From Methylocystaceae bacterium (GTDB lineage Bacteria > Pseudomonadota > Alphaproteobacteria > Rhizobiales > Beijerinckiaceae): DNA of 6,490 nt. Shown in pieces: positions 1 to 5,418 of this stretch. Where the stretch lies: contig PQAN01000459.1 in the NCBI GenBank assembly GCA_003105285.1, positions 1,977 to 8,466 on the forward strand, written 5' to 3'. A program made the position numbers and the translations under genes. The notes below the pieces were generated by a model, which searched no databases, was not told the DNA's origin, and saw only the letters and a program-made list of their open reading frames with translations. Position 1 is the first letter of the stretch. Each line of letters opens with the position of its first letter.

Positions 1-6
1 CGCTGC

Positions 7-960
7 TCACGCGGCCTCCAGCCGCCTATGGGCGAAGAGCTGCGCCAGCGCGCAGGAGACCACCCGGGCGCGCACGCCGTCGGCGCGGCTCGTCAGCACG
101 ATCGGCACGCGCGCGCCGAGCACCAGCCCCGCGTCTTCCGCATCGGCGAGATAGACGAGCTGCTTGGCCAGTATATTGCCGGCCTCGAGATCGGGGACGA
201 CGAGTATGTCGGCGTCGCCCGCGACGGGGGACGAGATGTTCTTGGCTTTCGCCGCCTCCGGCGAGATCGCATTGTCGAAGGCCAGCGGTCCGTCGATATC
301 GGCGCCGGTGATCTGGCCGCGATCGGCCATCTTGCACAGGGCCGCCGCCTCGATGGTCGACGGGATCTTGGGGTCGATCGTCTCCACCGCCGACAGCACG
401 GCGACCTTGGGACGGGAAATCCCCAAGGCATGGGCGAGATCGATCGCGTTCTGAGCGATGTCGCGCTTTTCGGCGAGCGTCGGATCGATATTGATCGCCG
501 CGTCGGTGACGAGCAGCGGCTTGCAATAGGTGGGCACGTCGAGGACGAAGACATGGCTGATACGCCGCTCGGTCCTCAGGCCCGTCGCTTCGCGCACGAC
601 GGCGCCCATCACTTCGTCGGTGTGCAGCGAGCCTTTCATCAGCGCCTCCAATTCGCCCTGACGTACGAGCTCCACCGCCCTGTCCGCCGCCGCATGGCTG
701 TGCGGCGCGTCGACGATCTCCAGTCCGGCCAGGGAGAGGCCGGCGGCCTCGGCGACCGCCTCGATCTTGCCGCGCGGGCCGACGAGAACCGGCGCGACCA
801 GTCCCTGGTCGCGCGCGGCGAGCGCGCCCTCGAGCGAGACCCGGTCGCAAGGGTGGACGACGCCGATGCGTATCGGCCGCAGCGCCCTGCACCGCTCGAC
901 GAGCGTTTCGAAGAATTTGCCGCATTCGCCGGCGACCGCGCGGTCCCGCCCGAACAGCAT
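7..960 (-). CDS. pta: Phosphate acetyltransferase (short PTA_PTB-domain form)
   Basis: This 317-aa cytoplasmic enzyme interconverts acetyl-CoA plus phosphate and acetyl phosphate plus CoA. Nearly the whole length is one PTA_PTB domain. Visible family blocks are LMKGSLHT (107-114), ERRISHVF (131-138), VTDAAINIDP (151-160), DGPLAFDNAIS (223-233), SPVAGDADILVVPDLEAGN (244-262) and PIVLTSRADG (286-295). The length matches stand-alone short phosphotransacetylases. It lacks the N-terminal regulatory domains of long E. coli Pta and the MaoC-like domain of the bifunctional enoyl-CoA hydratase fusions. The ATG at 960 is chosen because GGAGG (967-971) lies 6 nt upstream; another ATG at 964 is out of frame. 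The gene follows the ArsC-like gene by 30 bp on the same strand, so cotranscription is likely. The stop is 6 bp from the window edge. In related bacteria acetate kinase often follows, but that is inferred. Phosphate butyryltransferase is a close homologue, so acyl specificity is less certain than the family. Confidence 0.9.
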   Translation of the reverse strand: MLFGRDRAVAGECGKFFETLVERCRALRPIRIGVVHPCDRVSLEGALAARDQGLVAPVLVGPRGKIEAVAEAAGLSLAGLEIVDAPHSHAAADRAVELVRQGELEALMKGSLHTDEVMGAVVREATGLRTERRISHVFVLDVPTYCKPLLVTDAAINIDPTLAEKRDIAQNAIDLAHALGISRPKVAVLSAVETIDPKIPSTIEAAALCKMADRGQITGADIDGPLAFDNAISPEAAKAKNISSPVAGDADILVVPDLEAGNILAKQLVYLADAEDAGLVLGARVPIVLTSRADGVRARVVSCALAQLFAHRRLEAA

Positions 961-966
961 CCATGA

Positions 967-971
967 CCTCC
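967..971 (-). promoter_or_regulatory. Ribosome binding site of pta
   Basis: The minus strand reads GGAGG here, 6 nt before the ATG at 960. It settles the start between two nearly overlapping ATGs (964 and 960): only the one at 960 opens the Pta frame. It lies in the 30-bp gap after the upstream gene's stop, so Pta has its own strong initiation site even if it is read from a shared transcript. Confidence 0.7.
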
Positions 972-990
972 GGAGCAGATTATCTACGCG

Positions 991-1443
991 TCACTCGCAG
1001 ATCGGCTCCGCGGCGTTGTTCGCGCCGCCGTCGGCGCGACGCGCCGCCGACTCCGTCCGCACGCAGGCGTCTCCGACAGGCTTGTCGGTCGGGGACAGGC
1101 CGATCCACGCGCCGATGCGCTCCGGATCGAAACCGGCCTCGCAGCGGCCGCCGACCTTGATGAGCGGCCTGCGGATCAATATCGGGTCCAGGATCATCAT
1201 GACCAGGGCGGCCTGCGGCGTGACCTTGTCGATGTCGATCTCGCCCGATTTGACGCGCGGCGCCGCCGGGTTGAACCACTCCCGCACTGCGGTCTCGCCG
1301 AAATAGGGCCGCAGGCTGGAAACGCTCCACGGCTCGGTGAGAAGATTTCTGACGTCGAGCGCGTGGCCGGAGGCGAGGAGCAGCGCCTTTTGCCGCGCAT
1401 TGCCGGCGCAGCCGGGCTTTTCATAGAAGATGACGTCGGCCAT
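991..1443 (-). CDS. ArsC/Spx-like 'nitrogenase-associated' protein (TIGR01616 type)
   Basis: This 150-aa cytoplasmic protein has a thioredoxin-like fold and resembles glutaredoxin-dependent arsenate reductase. The N-terminus reads FYEKPGCAGNARQ (6-18). Cys12 stands where ArsC has its catalytic cysteine, but the following residues are AGN and not ArsC's GTS, and there is no Spx-type CxxC. WFNPAAPRVKSGEI (56-69) and the IRRPLIKVGG block (90-99) are typical of the nitrogenase-associated branch of the ArsC family. Three further cysteines (101, 127, 149) lie in the C-terminal third. The last 25 or so residues are Ala/Arg-rich and look disordered. The start at 1443 has GAGGT (1449-1453) 5 nt upstream. 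Family members were named for their position near nif genes; their reaction is not known to me. No nif gene is visible here and the next gene is pta. An arsenate reductase role is possible but less likely, given the altered active-site loop. Confidence 0.85.
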   Translation of the reverse strand: MADVIFYEKPGCAGNARQKALLLASGHALDVRNLLTEPWSVSSLRPYFGETAVREWFNPAAPRVKSGEIDIDKVTPQAALVMMILDPILIRRPLIKVGGRCEAGFDPERIGAWIGLSPTDKPVGDACVRTESAARRADGGANNAAEPICE

Positions 1444-1488
1444 GCGCGACCTCGATGAGCAATACCGTGGACTGGAACCGAGGTTCTC

Positions 1489-1516
1489 ATCATATCCGAG
1501 AATTGTGCGATGCGAA
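1489..1516 (-). promoter_or_regulatory. Candidate sigma70-type promoter for the ArsC-like gene and pta
   Basis: On the minus strand TTCGCA (1511-1516) and TATGAT (1489-1494) are separated by 16 bp. They match the TTGACA and TATAAT consensus at 4/6 and 5/6 positions. The predicted transcript would start near 1482 and leave a leader of about 38 nt that contains the GAGGT ribosome binding site. It is the best promoter-like pair I found in the 213-bp gap after the metallopeptidase gene. The call rests on pattern alone. Confidence 0.4.
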
Positions 1517-1519
1517 ATG

Positions 1520-1540
1520 CCGGCGAACGGCTCACGCCGG
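1520..1540. repeat. Inverted repeat CCGGCG-N9-CGCCGG
   Basis: The two 6-bp arms (1520-1525 and 1535-1540) are perfect and separated by 9 nt. The element lies just upstream of the candidate -35 box at 1511-1516, where a regulator could bind. On the plus strand the right arm is followed by ATTTTCT, which resembles a weak intrinsic terminator, but no plus-strand gene precedes it. For the minus-strand metallopeptidase transcript the downstream side lacks a good T tract. Confidence 0.4.
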
Positions 1541-1559
1541 ATTTTCTATATCCTGATCA

Positions 1560-1676
1560 TCATCCACTCGAAACGACGATGCGATGGTCGCCGGCGCCCG
1601 CGTTCGACCCGCGATTCGCCCATTCCTCATGCAGCGCGGCGAACTCGACGGCGCGTCTATGATTCGGCAACGCCAT
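1560..1676 (-). CDS. Possible 38-aa small ORF overlapping the metallopeptidase 3' end
   Basis: An ATG at 1676 lies inside the last codons of the metallopeptidase gene, in another frame. It opens a 38-codon frame that passes the metallopeptidase stop (TAG, 1657-1659) and ends at TGA 1560-1562. The product begins MALPNHRRAVEFAALHEEW and ends RIVVSSG. Beyond the overlap most third positions are G or C, similar to the real genes here, and overlap with an upstream stop can allow translational coupling. Against it, there is no clear Shine-Dalgarno sequence, I recognise no family, and high-GC DNA makes chance ORFs common. It is listed as a candidate only. Confidence 0.2.
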   Translation of the reverse strand: MALPNHRRAVEFAALHEEWANRGSNAGAGDHRIVVSSG

Positions 1677-2448
1677 ATTTGTGCAGATGCGCGCCATGGG
1701 CGGAAAGCCACGCCTCGGCCCTGTCCGTATCGGCGCAGAGCCGGCGCGCCAAGGTCCAGAACCGCTCCGAATGATCGAGGTGTTTCAGATGCGCCACTTC
1801 GTGAGCGGCGAGATAGTCGAGCACAAAGGGCGGCGCCATGACGAGACGCCAGGAGAAATTCAGCGAGCCGGACGCCGAACAGGAGCCCCAACGACTGACC
1901 GTATCCCGCAGGCCGACGCTGCGCGCGGGAAATCCGAGCACGCGCGTATGGCGTGAGACCGCTTGCTCGAGATCGCGCCGCGCTTCGCGTTTGAAGTGAT
2001 CGACCACTCGGCGGTGGACATGTTCCGCGGCGCCGGCGACGCAGAGAACGAAATCCACGCCGTCCGGCGCATCCCCGACATCGCGGAGTCCGCGGCAGTC
2101 CTCGGCCCAGACCGTGCCGCGCGCGCCGGGGCGATGTTCGAGCGCATGGTCGACGCCGCGCATCGGCACGATCGCGCCGTGCCGAAAAGGAATCGTCGCC
2201 GGCAGCCTGTTCAAGCGCGCGGCGATCCACGCCGCATGACGCTCCGTGAATTCGCGCGCCTCGCGCAAAGAAGCGCGCGCCGGCATGGTGAGCACGGCGT
2301 CGCGCGCGGCGAATCTCACGCGCAGCGTAAAGCGCCGCGCGCCGGACAAACGCCGCAGTGAGACGACGAGAGTCTCGCCGGCGTGAGAGACGGTGATGGC
2401 CGACGACCCGGCGGTCTTTGCGAGACCATCGCGTTGAAGACGAAGCAT
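1657..2448 (-). CDS. YgjP-like zinc metallopeptidase (DUF45, M48-type)
   Basis: This 263-aa protein belongs to the YgjP/DUF45 family of predicted zinc-dependent peptidases. The C-terminal half holds the diagnostic blocks: SRWGSC (185-190), SLNFSWRLVMAP (195-206) and HEVAHLKHLDHSERFW (216-231). His216, His220 and His226 are the expected zinc ligands and Glu217 the catalytic base. The N-terminal part (about 18-80) has the usual arginine-rich strand LRRLSGARRFTLRVR (31-45), then a helix ending AAWIAARL (72-79). There is no signal peptide or membrane segment, so it should be cytoplasmic. The physiological substrate is not known to me. The ATG at 2448 has no good Shine-Dalgarno; the next in-frame ATG is residue 55, inside the conserved N-terminal region, so the 2448 start is kept with moderate certainty. 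It lies 113 bp downstream of the SCO gene on the same strand, and I found no convincing promoter in that gap. Confidence 0.88.
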   Translation of the reverse strand: MLRLQRDGLAKTAGSSAITVSHAGETLVVSLRRLSGARRFTLRVRFAARDAVLTMPARASLREAREFTERHAAWIAARLNRLPATIPFRHGAIVPMRGVDHALEHRPGARGTVWAEDCRGLRDVGDAPDGVDFVLCVAGAAEHVHRRVVDHFKREARRDLEQAVSRHTRVLGFPARSVGLRDTVSRWGSCSASGSLNFSWRLVMAPPFVLDYLAAHEVAHLKHLDHSERFWTLARRLCADTDRAEAWLSAHGAHLHKYGVAES

Positions 2449-2561
2449 GCAGTCATGCTAACGCAAAGCCCGCCTGAGTCGCGACAGCCAATTGTGGACC
2501 TTACGCAAAAAAAGATCGCGCGACGTTTCTCATGTCGACGACGATTCGCTTCGTGCGCGGC

Positions 2562-3188
2562 TCACAAATGGCGCTCCAATTCGCGCGCCGCCTCGGCGGG
2601 CTTGCGCGCGACATTGAACGCGCTGACGAAACGCCCGTTCTTGTCCATGAGATAGACGACGGTCGTATGGTCGACCGCATAGTCCTCGCCATTGCCCGGC
2701 GCCTTCTTGGCGTAGATGCGATATTCCTTCAACACGGGATCGAGCGCGGCGCGATCGCCGGACACGCCGACGATGCGCGGATCGAAATTCGACAGATAGT
2801 CCTTTATCACGTCGGGCGTGTCGCGCTCCGGATCGACGGTCACGAACAGCGCGCCGATCTTCGCCTGCGGCCCGAGCGCGCCCAATATCTCCGATATTTC
2901 GAAAAGCGTCGTGTGACACACGTCGGGACAATGCGTGTAGCCGAAGAACACCAGGAACGGACGGCCGAGGAAATCCTTCTCTGTCACCGTGCTGCCGTTG
3001 TGAGCCGTCAGTTGGAACGGCCCGCCGATAGCCGAGGCCGGGGGCGCCGGCGGCTTCTGACTGGTGAACGCCACCAGCGCGACGAAGGCCGCGAGGAAGA
3101 CCGCGCCGATGGCGGCGATCGGCAACTTCGGCAGGTTTTGGCCCTTGGCGCGGCTCTTCTGGGAACTCTTGGCGAAACTCTTGGACAT
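2562..3188 (-). CDS. SCO1/SenC family copper/thiol protein, membrane-anchored
   Basis: This 208-aa protein belongs to the SCO1/SenC family, whose members have a thioredoxin fold and help deliver copper to, or reduce cysteines of, the CuA site of cytochrome c oxidase. A basic, Ser/Lys-rich N-terminus (1-21) is followed by one hydrophobic segment (about 23-41) and a Pro/Ala linker, so the domain should face the periplasm. The copper ligands are present: Cys87 and Cys91 in THCPDVC (85-91) and His174 in VDHTTVVYLMD (172-182). FVTVDPERDTP (115-125) is a second family signature. The length is normal. The ATG at 3188 has GGGAAG (3194-3199) 5 nt upstream; another ATG at 3192 is out of frame. It lies 90 bp after the exported-protein gene, which suggests one transcript. 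No oxidase subunit is visible, so the target (an oxidase or another copper enzyme) is open. Confidence 0.93.
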   Translation of the reverse strand: MSKSFAKSSQKSRAKGQNLPKLPIAAIGAVFLAAFVALVAFTSQKPPAPPASAIGGPFQLTAHNGSTVTEKDFLGRPFLVFFGYTHCPDVCHTTLFEISEILGALGPQAKIGALFVTVDPERDTPDVIKDYLSNFDPRIVGVSGDRAALDPVLKEYRIYAKKAPGNGEDYAVDHTTVVYLMDKNGRFVSAFNVARKPAEAARELERHL

Positions 3189-3265
3189 GCATGCTTCCCG
3201 CAGATCGGTTGCGACATTCTCGCCGGCCCGGCAATCCCCCGGAGCCGCTCCAGACGGCGAACGAG

Positions 3266-3278
3266 GGCTCCTCCCCGG
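3266..3278 (-). repeat. 13-bp direct repeat, copy 2 (after the exported-protein stop)
   Basis: The minus strand reads CCGGGGAGGAGCC directly after the TGA of the exported-protein gene. It is identical over 13 bp to the segment holding that gene's ribosome binding site (3648-3660). Here no ATG follows at a usable distance, so it does not serve as a ribosome binding site for SCO. GGAGCC within it could also pair with a GGCTCC about 20 nt further on. Confidence 0.5.
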
Positions 3279-3641
3279 TCAATCGGTGAGGACGATGTGA
3301 GCGTCCTTGCACAGGTCGACCGACCCGGCGTCGTCCGCGTCCTCGAACTTCCAGCGGATGTCGAAAACGCAGCCGCTCGACTTGCCGAGGCGCAGCTTGA
3401 CGCTGCGCCCAGCGGCCAATGGCTTCTGGAGTTTGGCGACTATTTGTTTCTGATTCGGCGTTTCGGCGCCGGGCAGACTCACTTCGAAGGCCAGGAGCGA
3501 CACGGGACGCTTGTTCTCCAAATCGAGAAGAGAGACCGATCCGGAGTTCGACGCGAGCGTCCCTCTGGATTTTTGAGCGGCGCCCGCCGCCGTGGCGTAG
3601 CCGATCGCCATCAGCCCGGCTACGGCCAGATGTGACATCAT
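3279..3641 (-). CDS. Small exported protein of unknown function with two cysteines
   Basis: I do not recognise the family. The 120-aa product starts MMSHLAVAGLMAIGYATAAGA, a short hydrophobic signal peptide with likely cleavage around residues 21-22. The mature part of about 98 residues is hydrophilic, with probable beta strands (SVSLLDLENKRPVSLLAFEVSLP, 35-57, and RSVKLRLG, 79-86). It has two cysteines, Cys91 (SSGCVFDIRW) and Cys111 (VDLCKDAHIVLTD), spaced as for one disulfide. No His/Met copper-binding cluster is seen. The frame stays open upstream to an ATG at 3806. I choose the ATG at 3641 because GGAGGAG (3651-3657) lies about 9 nt before it, because the signal peptide begins there, and because the upstream extension (rich in Arg, Gly and Pro) would bury the signal. 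The ATG at 3638 is an equally possible start. SCO follows 90 bp later, and both products act outside the cytoplasm, so a shared role is plausible but inferred. Confidence 0.75.
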   Translation of the reverse strand: MMSHLAVAGLMAIGYATAAGAAQKSRGTLASNSGSVSLLDLENKRPVSLLAFEVSLPGAETPNQKQIVAKLQKPLAAGRSVKLRLGKSSGCVFDIRWKFEDADDAGSVDLCKDAHIVLTD

Positions 3642-3647
3642 TATCGT

Positions 3648-3660
3648 GGCTCCTCCCCGG
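3648..3660 (-). promoter_or_regulatory. Strong ribosome binding site of the exported-protein gene (direct repeat copy 1)
   Basis: The minus strand reads CCGGGGAGGAGCC. It contains GGAGGAG about 9 nt before the ATG at 3641 and is the main reason for rejecting the longer frame that begins at 3806. The same 13 bp recur at 3266-3278. Confidence 0.65.
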
Positions 3661-3663
3661 AAG

Positions 3664-3692
3664 AACTTAGCCTGCGGAGGGGCGTTCGCCAA
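3664..3692 (-). promoter_or_regulatory. Candidate promoter for the exported-protein/SCO genes
   Basis: On the minus strand TTGGCG (3687-3692; 4/6 to TTGACA) and TAAGTT (3664-3669; 3/6 to TATAAT) are 17 bp apart. The predicted start near 3657 would give a very short leader that still holds the GGAGGAG ribosome binding site. The -10 match is poor, so this is the best available candidate only. Confidence 0.3.
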
Positions 3693-3719
3693 GCGTCGCC
3701 ACAGAGCGGCGTCGCCGCA

Positions 3720-3731
3720 GGGCGGCCGCCC
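3720..3731. repeat. 12-bp perfect palindrome GGGCGGCCGCCC
   Basis: This self-complementary 12-mer lies in the divergent intergenic region. It is close to another inverted repeat, GCGGCG-T-CGCCGC (3706-3718). A binding site is possible, but GC-only palindromes arise easily in DNA of this composition. Confidence 0.3.
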
Positions 3732-3749
3732 GAGGCGAAGCCACGCGGC

Positions 3750-3761
3750 GCCGTCGACGGC
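3750..3761. repeat. 12-bp perfect palindrome GCCGTCGACGGC over the -35 region
   Basis: The palindrome covers the predicted -35 box (3754-3759) of the DUF853 promoter, where a dimeric repressor could block polymerase. No regulator gene lies beside it, so operator function is speculative. Confidence 0.3.
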
Positions 3762-3783
3762 CTCGCCTTTCCGATCATATAAT
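3754..3783 (+). promoter_or_regulatory. Sigma70-type promoter for the DUF853 ATPase gene
   Basis: TCGACG (3754-3759; 4/6 to TTGACA) and a perfect TATAAT (3778-3783) are separated by 18 bp. Transcription would start near 3790. The -10 box overlaps the first in-frame ATG (3782-3784), which therefore could not be translated from this promoter. That moves the start codon to 3809 or, better, 3833. Confidence 0.6.
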
Positions 3784-3822
3784 GTCGCCCGAGAGACGCG
3801 ATTCACCGATGGCGCATGATGC

Positions 3823-3827
3823 GAGGT
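3823..3827 (+). promoter_or_regulatory. Ribosome binding site of the DUF853 ATPase gene
   Basis: GAGGT lies 5 nt before the ATG at 3833. Neither upstream in-frame ATG (3782, 3809) has a comparable site, so this one decides the start. Confidence 0.6.
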
Positions 3828-3832
3828 CCAAT

Positions 3833-5365
3833 ATGTCCGACGTTCCCGGCAAGATCGTCGTCGGCGCGAACAACGACGGCGTCTACCATTATCTGACGCT
3901 CGCCGTCGGCAATCGGCACGGGCTGATCGCCGGCGCGACCGGCGGCGGCAAGACCATTTCTCTGCAGCGCCTCGCGGAAGGGTTCTCCAACGCCGGAACG
4001 GCGGTGTTCGCCGCGGACGTCAAGGGCGATCTCGCCGGCGTCTCGCAGCCGGGCGATTCGCGCCAGGCCTTCGTCGATCGCGCGCTCGAGATCGGCCTCT
4101 CCTACGCGGCCGACAGATTTCCTGTCGTCTTCTGGGATATTTTCTGCGAGCAGGGCCATCCGATCCGCGCGACCGTCGCGGAGATGGGCCCGCTGCTGCT
4201 CGCACGGCTGCTCGAGCTCAACGAGACGCAGGAGGGCGTGCTCAATGTCGTCTTCCGCGTCGCCGACGAGCAGGGCCTGCTGCTGCTCGATCTGAAGGAT
4301 TTGCGTTCGGCGCTCGCCTTCGTCGCGGACAATGCGAGCGAACTGAAGATCAAATACGGGAATGTGACGCCGGCGACGATCGGCGCCATCCAGCGGCAAC
4401 TGCTCGTTCTCGAGGCGCAGGGCGGCGACCGGTTCTTCGGCGAGCCGGCGCTCGACATCGCCGATTTCCTGCGCGTCGATCGCGACGGGCGCGGAATCGT
4501 CAATATTCTCGCCGCCGACAGGCTGATGCGCTCGCCGCGCCTCTACGCGACCTTTCTCCTCTGGCTGCTCTCCGAACTCTTCGAACATCTGCCGGAGGTC
4601 GGCGATCTCGACAAGCCGAAGCTCGTCTTCTTCTTCGACGAGGCGCATCTCCTCTTCGACAATGCGCCGAAAGCCTTGCTGACGGCGATCGAGCAGGTCG
4701 TGCGGCTCATTCGCTCGAAGGGCGTCGGCGTCTATTTCGTCACGCAGAACCCGCTCGACGTGCCGGACACGGTGCTCGGGCAACTGGGCAATCGCATCCA
4801 GCACGCGCTGCGCGCCTTCACGCCGCGCGATCAGAAGGCGGTGCGGGCGGCGGCCGAGACATTCCGACAGAACCCCGATTTCGACACGGCCGAAGCGATC
4901 ACCGAGCTCGGCGTCGGCGAGGCGCTCGTGTCCATGCTCGACGCAAAGGGAAAGCCGGAGATCGTCGATCGCACGCTGATCGCGCCGCCATCGGGGCGCG
5001 TCGGACCGATCACGGCCGAGGAGCGGGCCGCGACGATCGCGCAGAGCGCGCTGCGCGGCAAATACGACACGGCGGTGGACCGCGAATCGGCGTTCGAAGT
5101 GTTGCAGAAGCGCACGGAGGGGCATTTGCGCTCCGCCGGCGCCGGGCCCGTGCGCGGCGAGACGACGGCGCAGGAGACGAGCGGCGGCGGCCTGCTCGGC
5201 TCGCTCGGCGGCATCGTCGGCGGGCTGTTCAAGCGCCAGAACCCCAAGCGCTTGTCGACCGGCGAACTCGTGTTGCGCTCCGCCGCGCAATCGGCCGCGC
5301 GCTCCATCGGCACGCAGGTCGCCAAGCAGGTGCTGCGCGGCGTCCTCGGCGGAATATCGCGCTGA
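3833..5365 (+). CDS. HerA-like/YjgR-type P-loop ATPase (DUF853)
   Basis: This 510-aa cytoplasmic protein is of the E. coli YjgR (DUF853) type, from the HerA/FtsK-like class of P-loop ATPases; its cellular role is not established to my knowledge. From the chosen start, NRHGLIAGATGGGKT (27-41) contains the Walker A loop GATGGGKT (34-41), followed by a helix LQRLAEGFS (44-52). KLVFFFDEAHLLF (263-275) is the Walker B strand with its Asp-Glu pair, and FVTQNPLDVP (302-311) fits the sensor strand. The C-terminus has a Gly-rich stretch (451-466), then an Ala/Gln/Arg-rich segment ending QVLRGVLGGISR, as is usual in this family. The length fits YjgR (about 500 aa). The frame is open from an ATG at 3782, but the promoter and GAGGT site favour 3833. 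It converges on serA with a 53-bp gap. No nuclease or SIR2-like gene adjoins it, so a HerA-type defence role is not supported. Confidence 0.9.
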   Translation: MSDVPGKIVVGANNDGVYHYLTLAVGNRHGLIAGATGGGKTISLQRLAEGFSNAGTAVFAADVKGDLAGVSQPGDSRQAFVDRALEIGLSYAADRFPVVFWDIFCEQGHPIRATVAEMGPLLLARLLELNETQEGVLNVVFRVADEQGLLLLDLKDLRSALAFVADNASELKIKYGNVTPATIGAIQRQLLVLEAQGGDRFFGEPALDIADFLRVDRDGRGIVNILAADRLMRSPRLYATFLLWLLSELFEHLPEVGDLDKPKLVFFFDEAHLLFDNAPKALLTAIEQVVRLIRSKGVGVYFVTQNPLDVPDTVLGQLGNRIQHALRAFTPRDQKAVRAAAETFRQNPDFDTAEAITELGVGEALVSMLDAKGKPEIVDRTLIAPPSGRVGPITAEERAATIAQSALRGKYDTAVDRESAFEVLQKRTEGHLRSAGAGPVRGETTAQETSGGGLLGSLGGIVGGLFKRQNPKRLSTGELVLRSAAQSAARSIGTQVAKQVLRGVLGGISR

Positions 5366-5418
5366 ATTCCGTCTGGCGGACCGCGGCCGAAGGCTCGCTC
5401 GTCTTTTAAAAAATCCCC

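Noticed and set aside
28..966. Long plus-strand open frame opposite pta
   Set aside because: It is an antisense shadow of a clear phosphotransacetylase gene. The product has no recognisable domain and is rich in Arg/Asp, as antisense frames in GC-rich genes are.
2507..2537. Terminator after the SCO gene (T7 on the minus strand at 2507-2513)
   Set aside because: The only upstream stem is CGAC/GTCG (4 bp, 9-nt loop), about 7 nt from the T run. This is too weak to call.
2530..3312. 260-codon minus-strand frame overlapping the SCO gene
   Set aside because: It is an out-of-frame reading of the SCO gene. The copper-binding CxxxC and the His ligand are found only in the 2562-3188 frame.
3642..3806. 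N-terminal extension of the exported protein to the ATG at 3806
   Set aside because: The extension would put the signal peptide inside the protein, crosses the candidate promoter and strong GGAGGAG site, and has the low-complexity look of translated non-coding high-GC DNA.
3803..5290. 495-codon minus-strand open frame opposite the DUF853 gene
   Set aside because: The true frame has Walker A and B motifs. The antisense product is Arg/Glu-rich with no motif and results from third-position GC bias.
3833..5365. HerA-like ATPase as part of an antiphage defence pair
   Set aside because: Known HerA-type defence systems pair the ATPase with a nuclease or SIR2-like gene. Here the neighbours are an exported protein and serA, and the sequence fits the ordinary YjgR/DUF853 family.
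5366..5418. Intrinsic terminator between the convergent DUF853 and serA genes
   Set aside because: There is an A/T run (cttttaaaaaat, 5402-5413), but the only nearby hairpins (for example GCC-GAA-GGC) have 3-4 bp stems and are not placed directly before a T tract on either strand. Termination probably occurs here, but I cannot point to a real structure.
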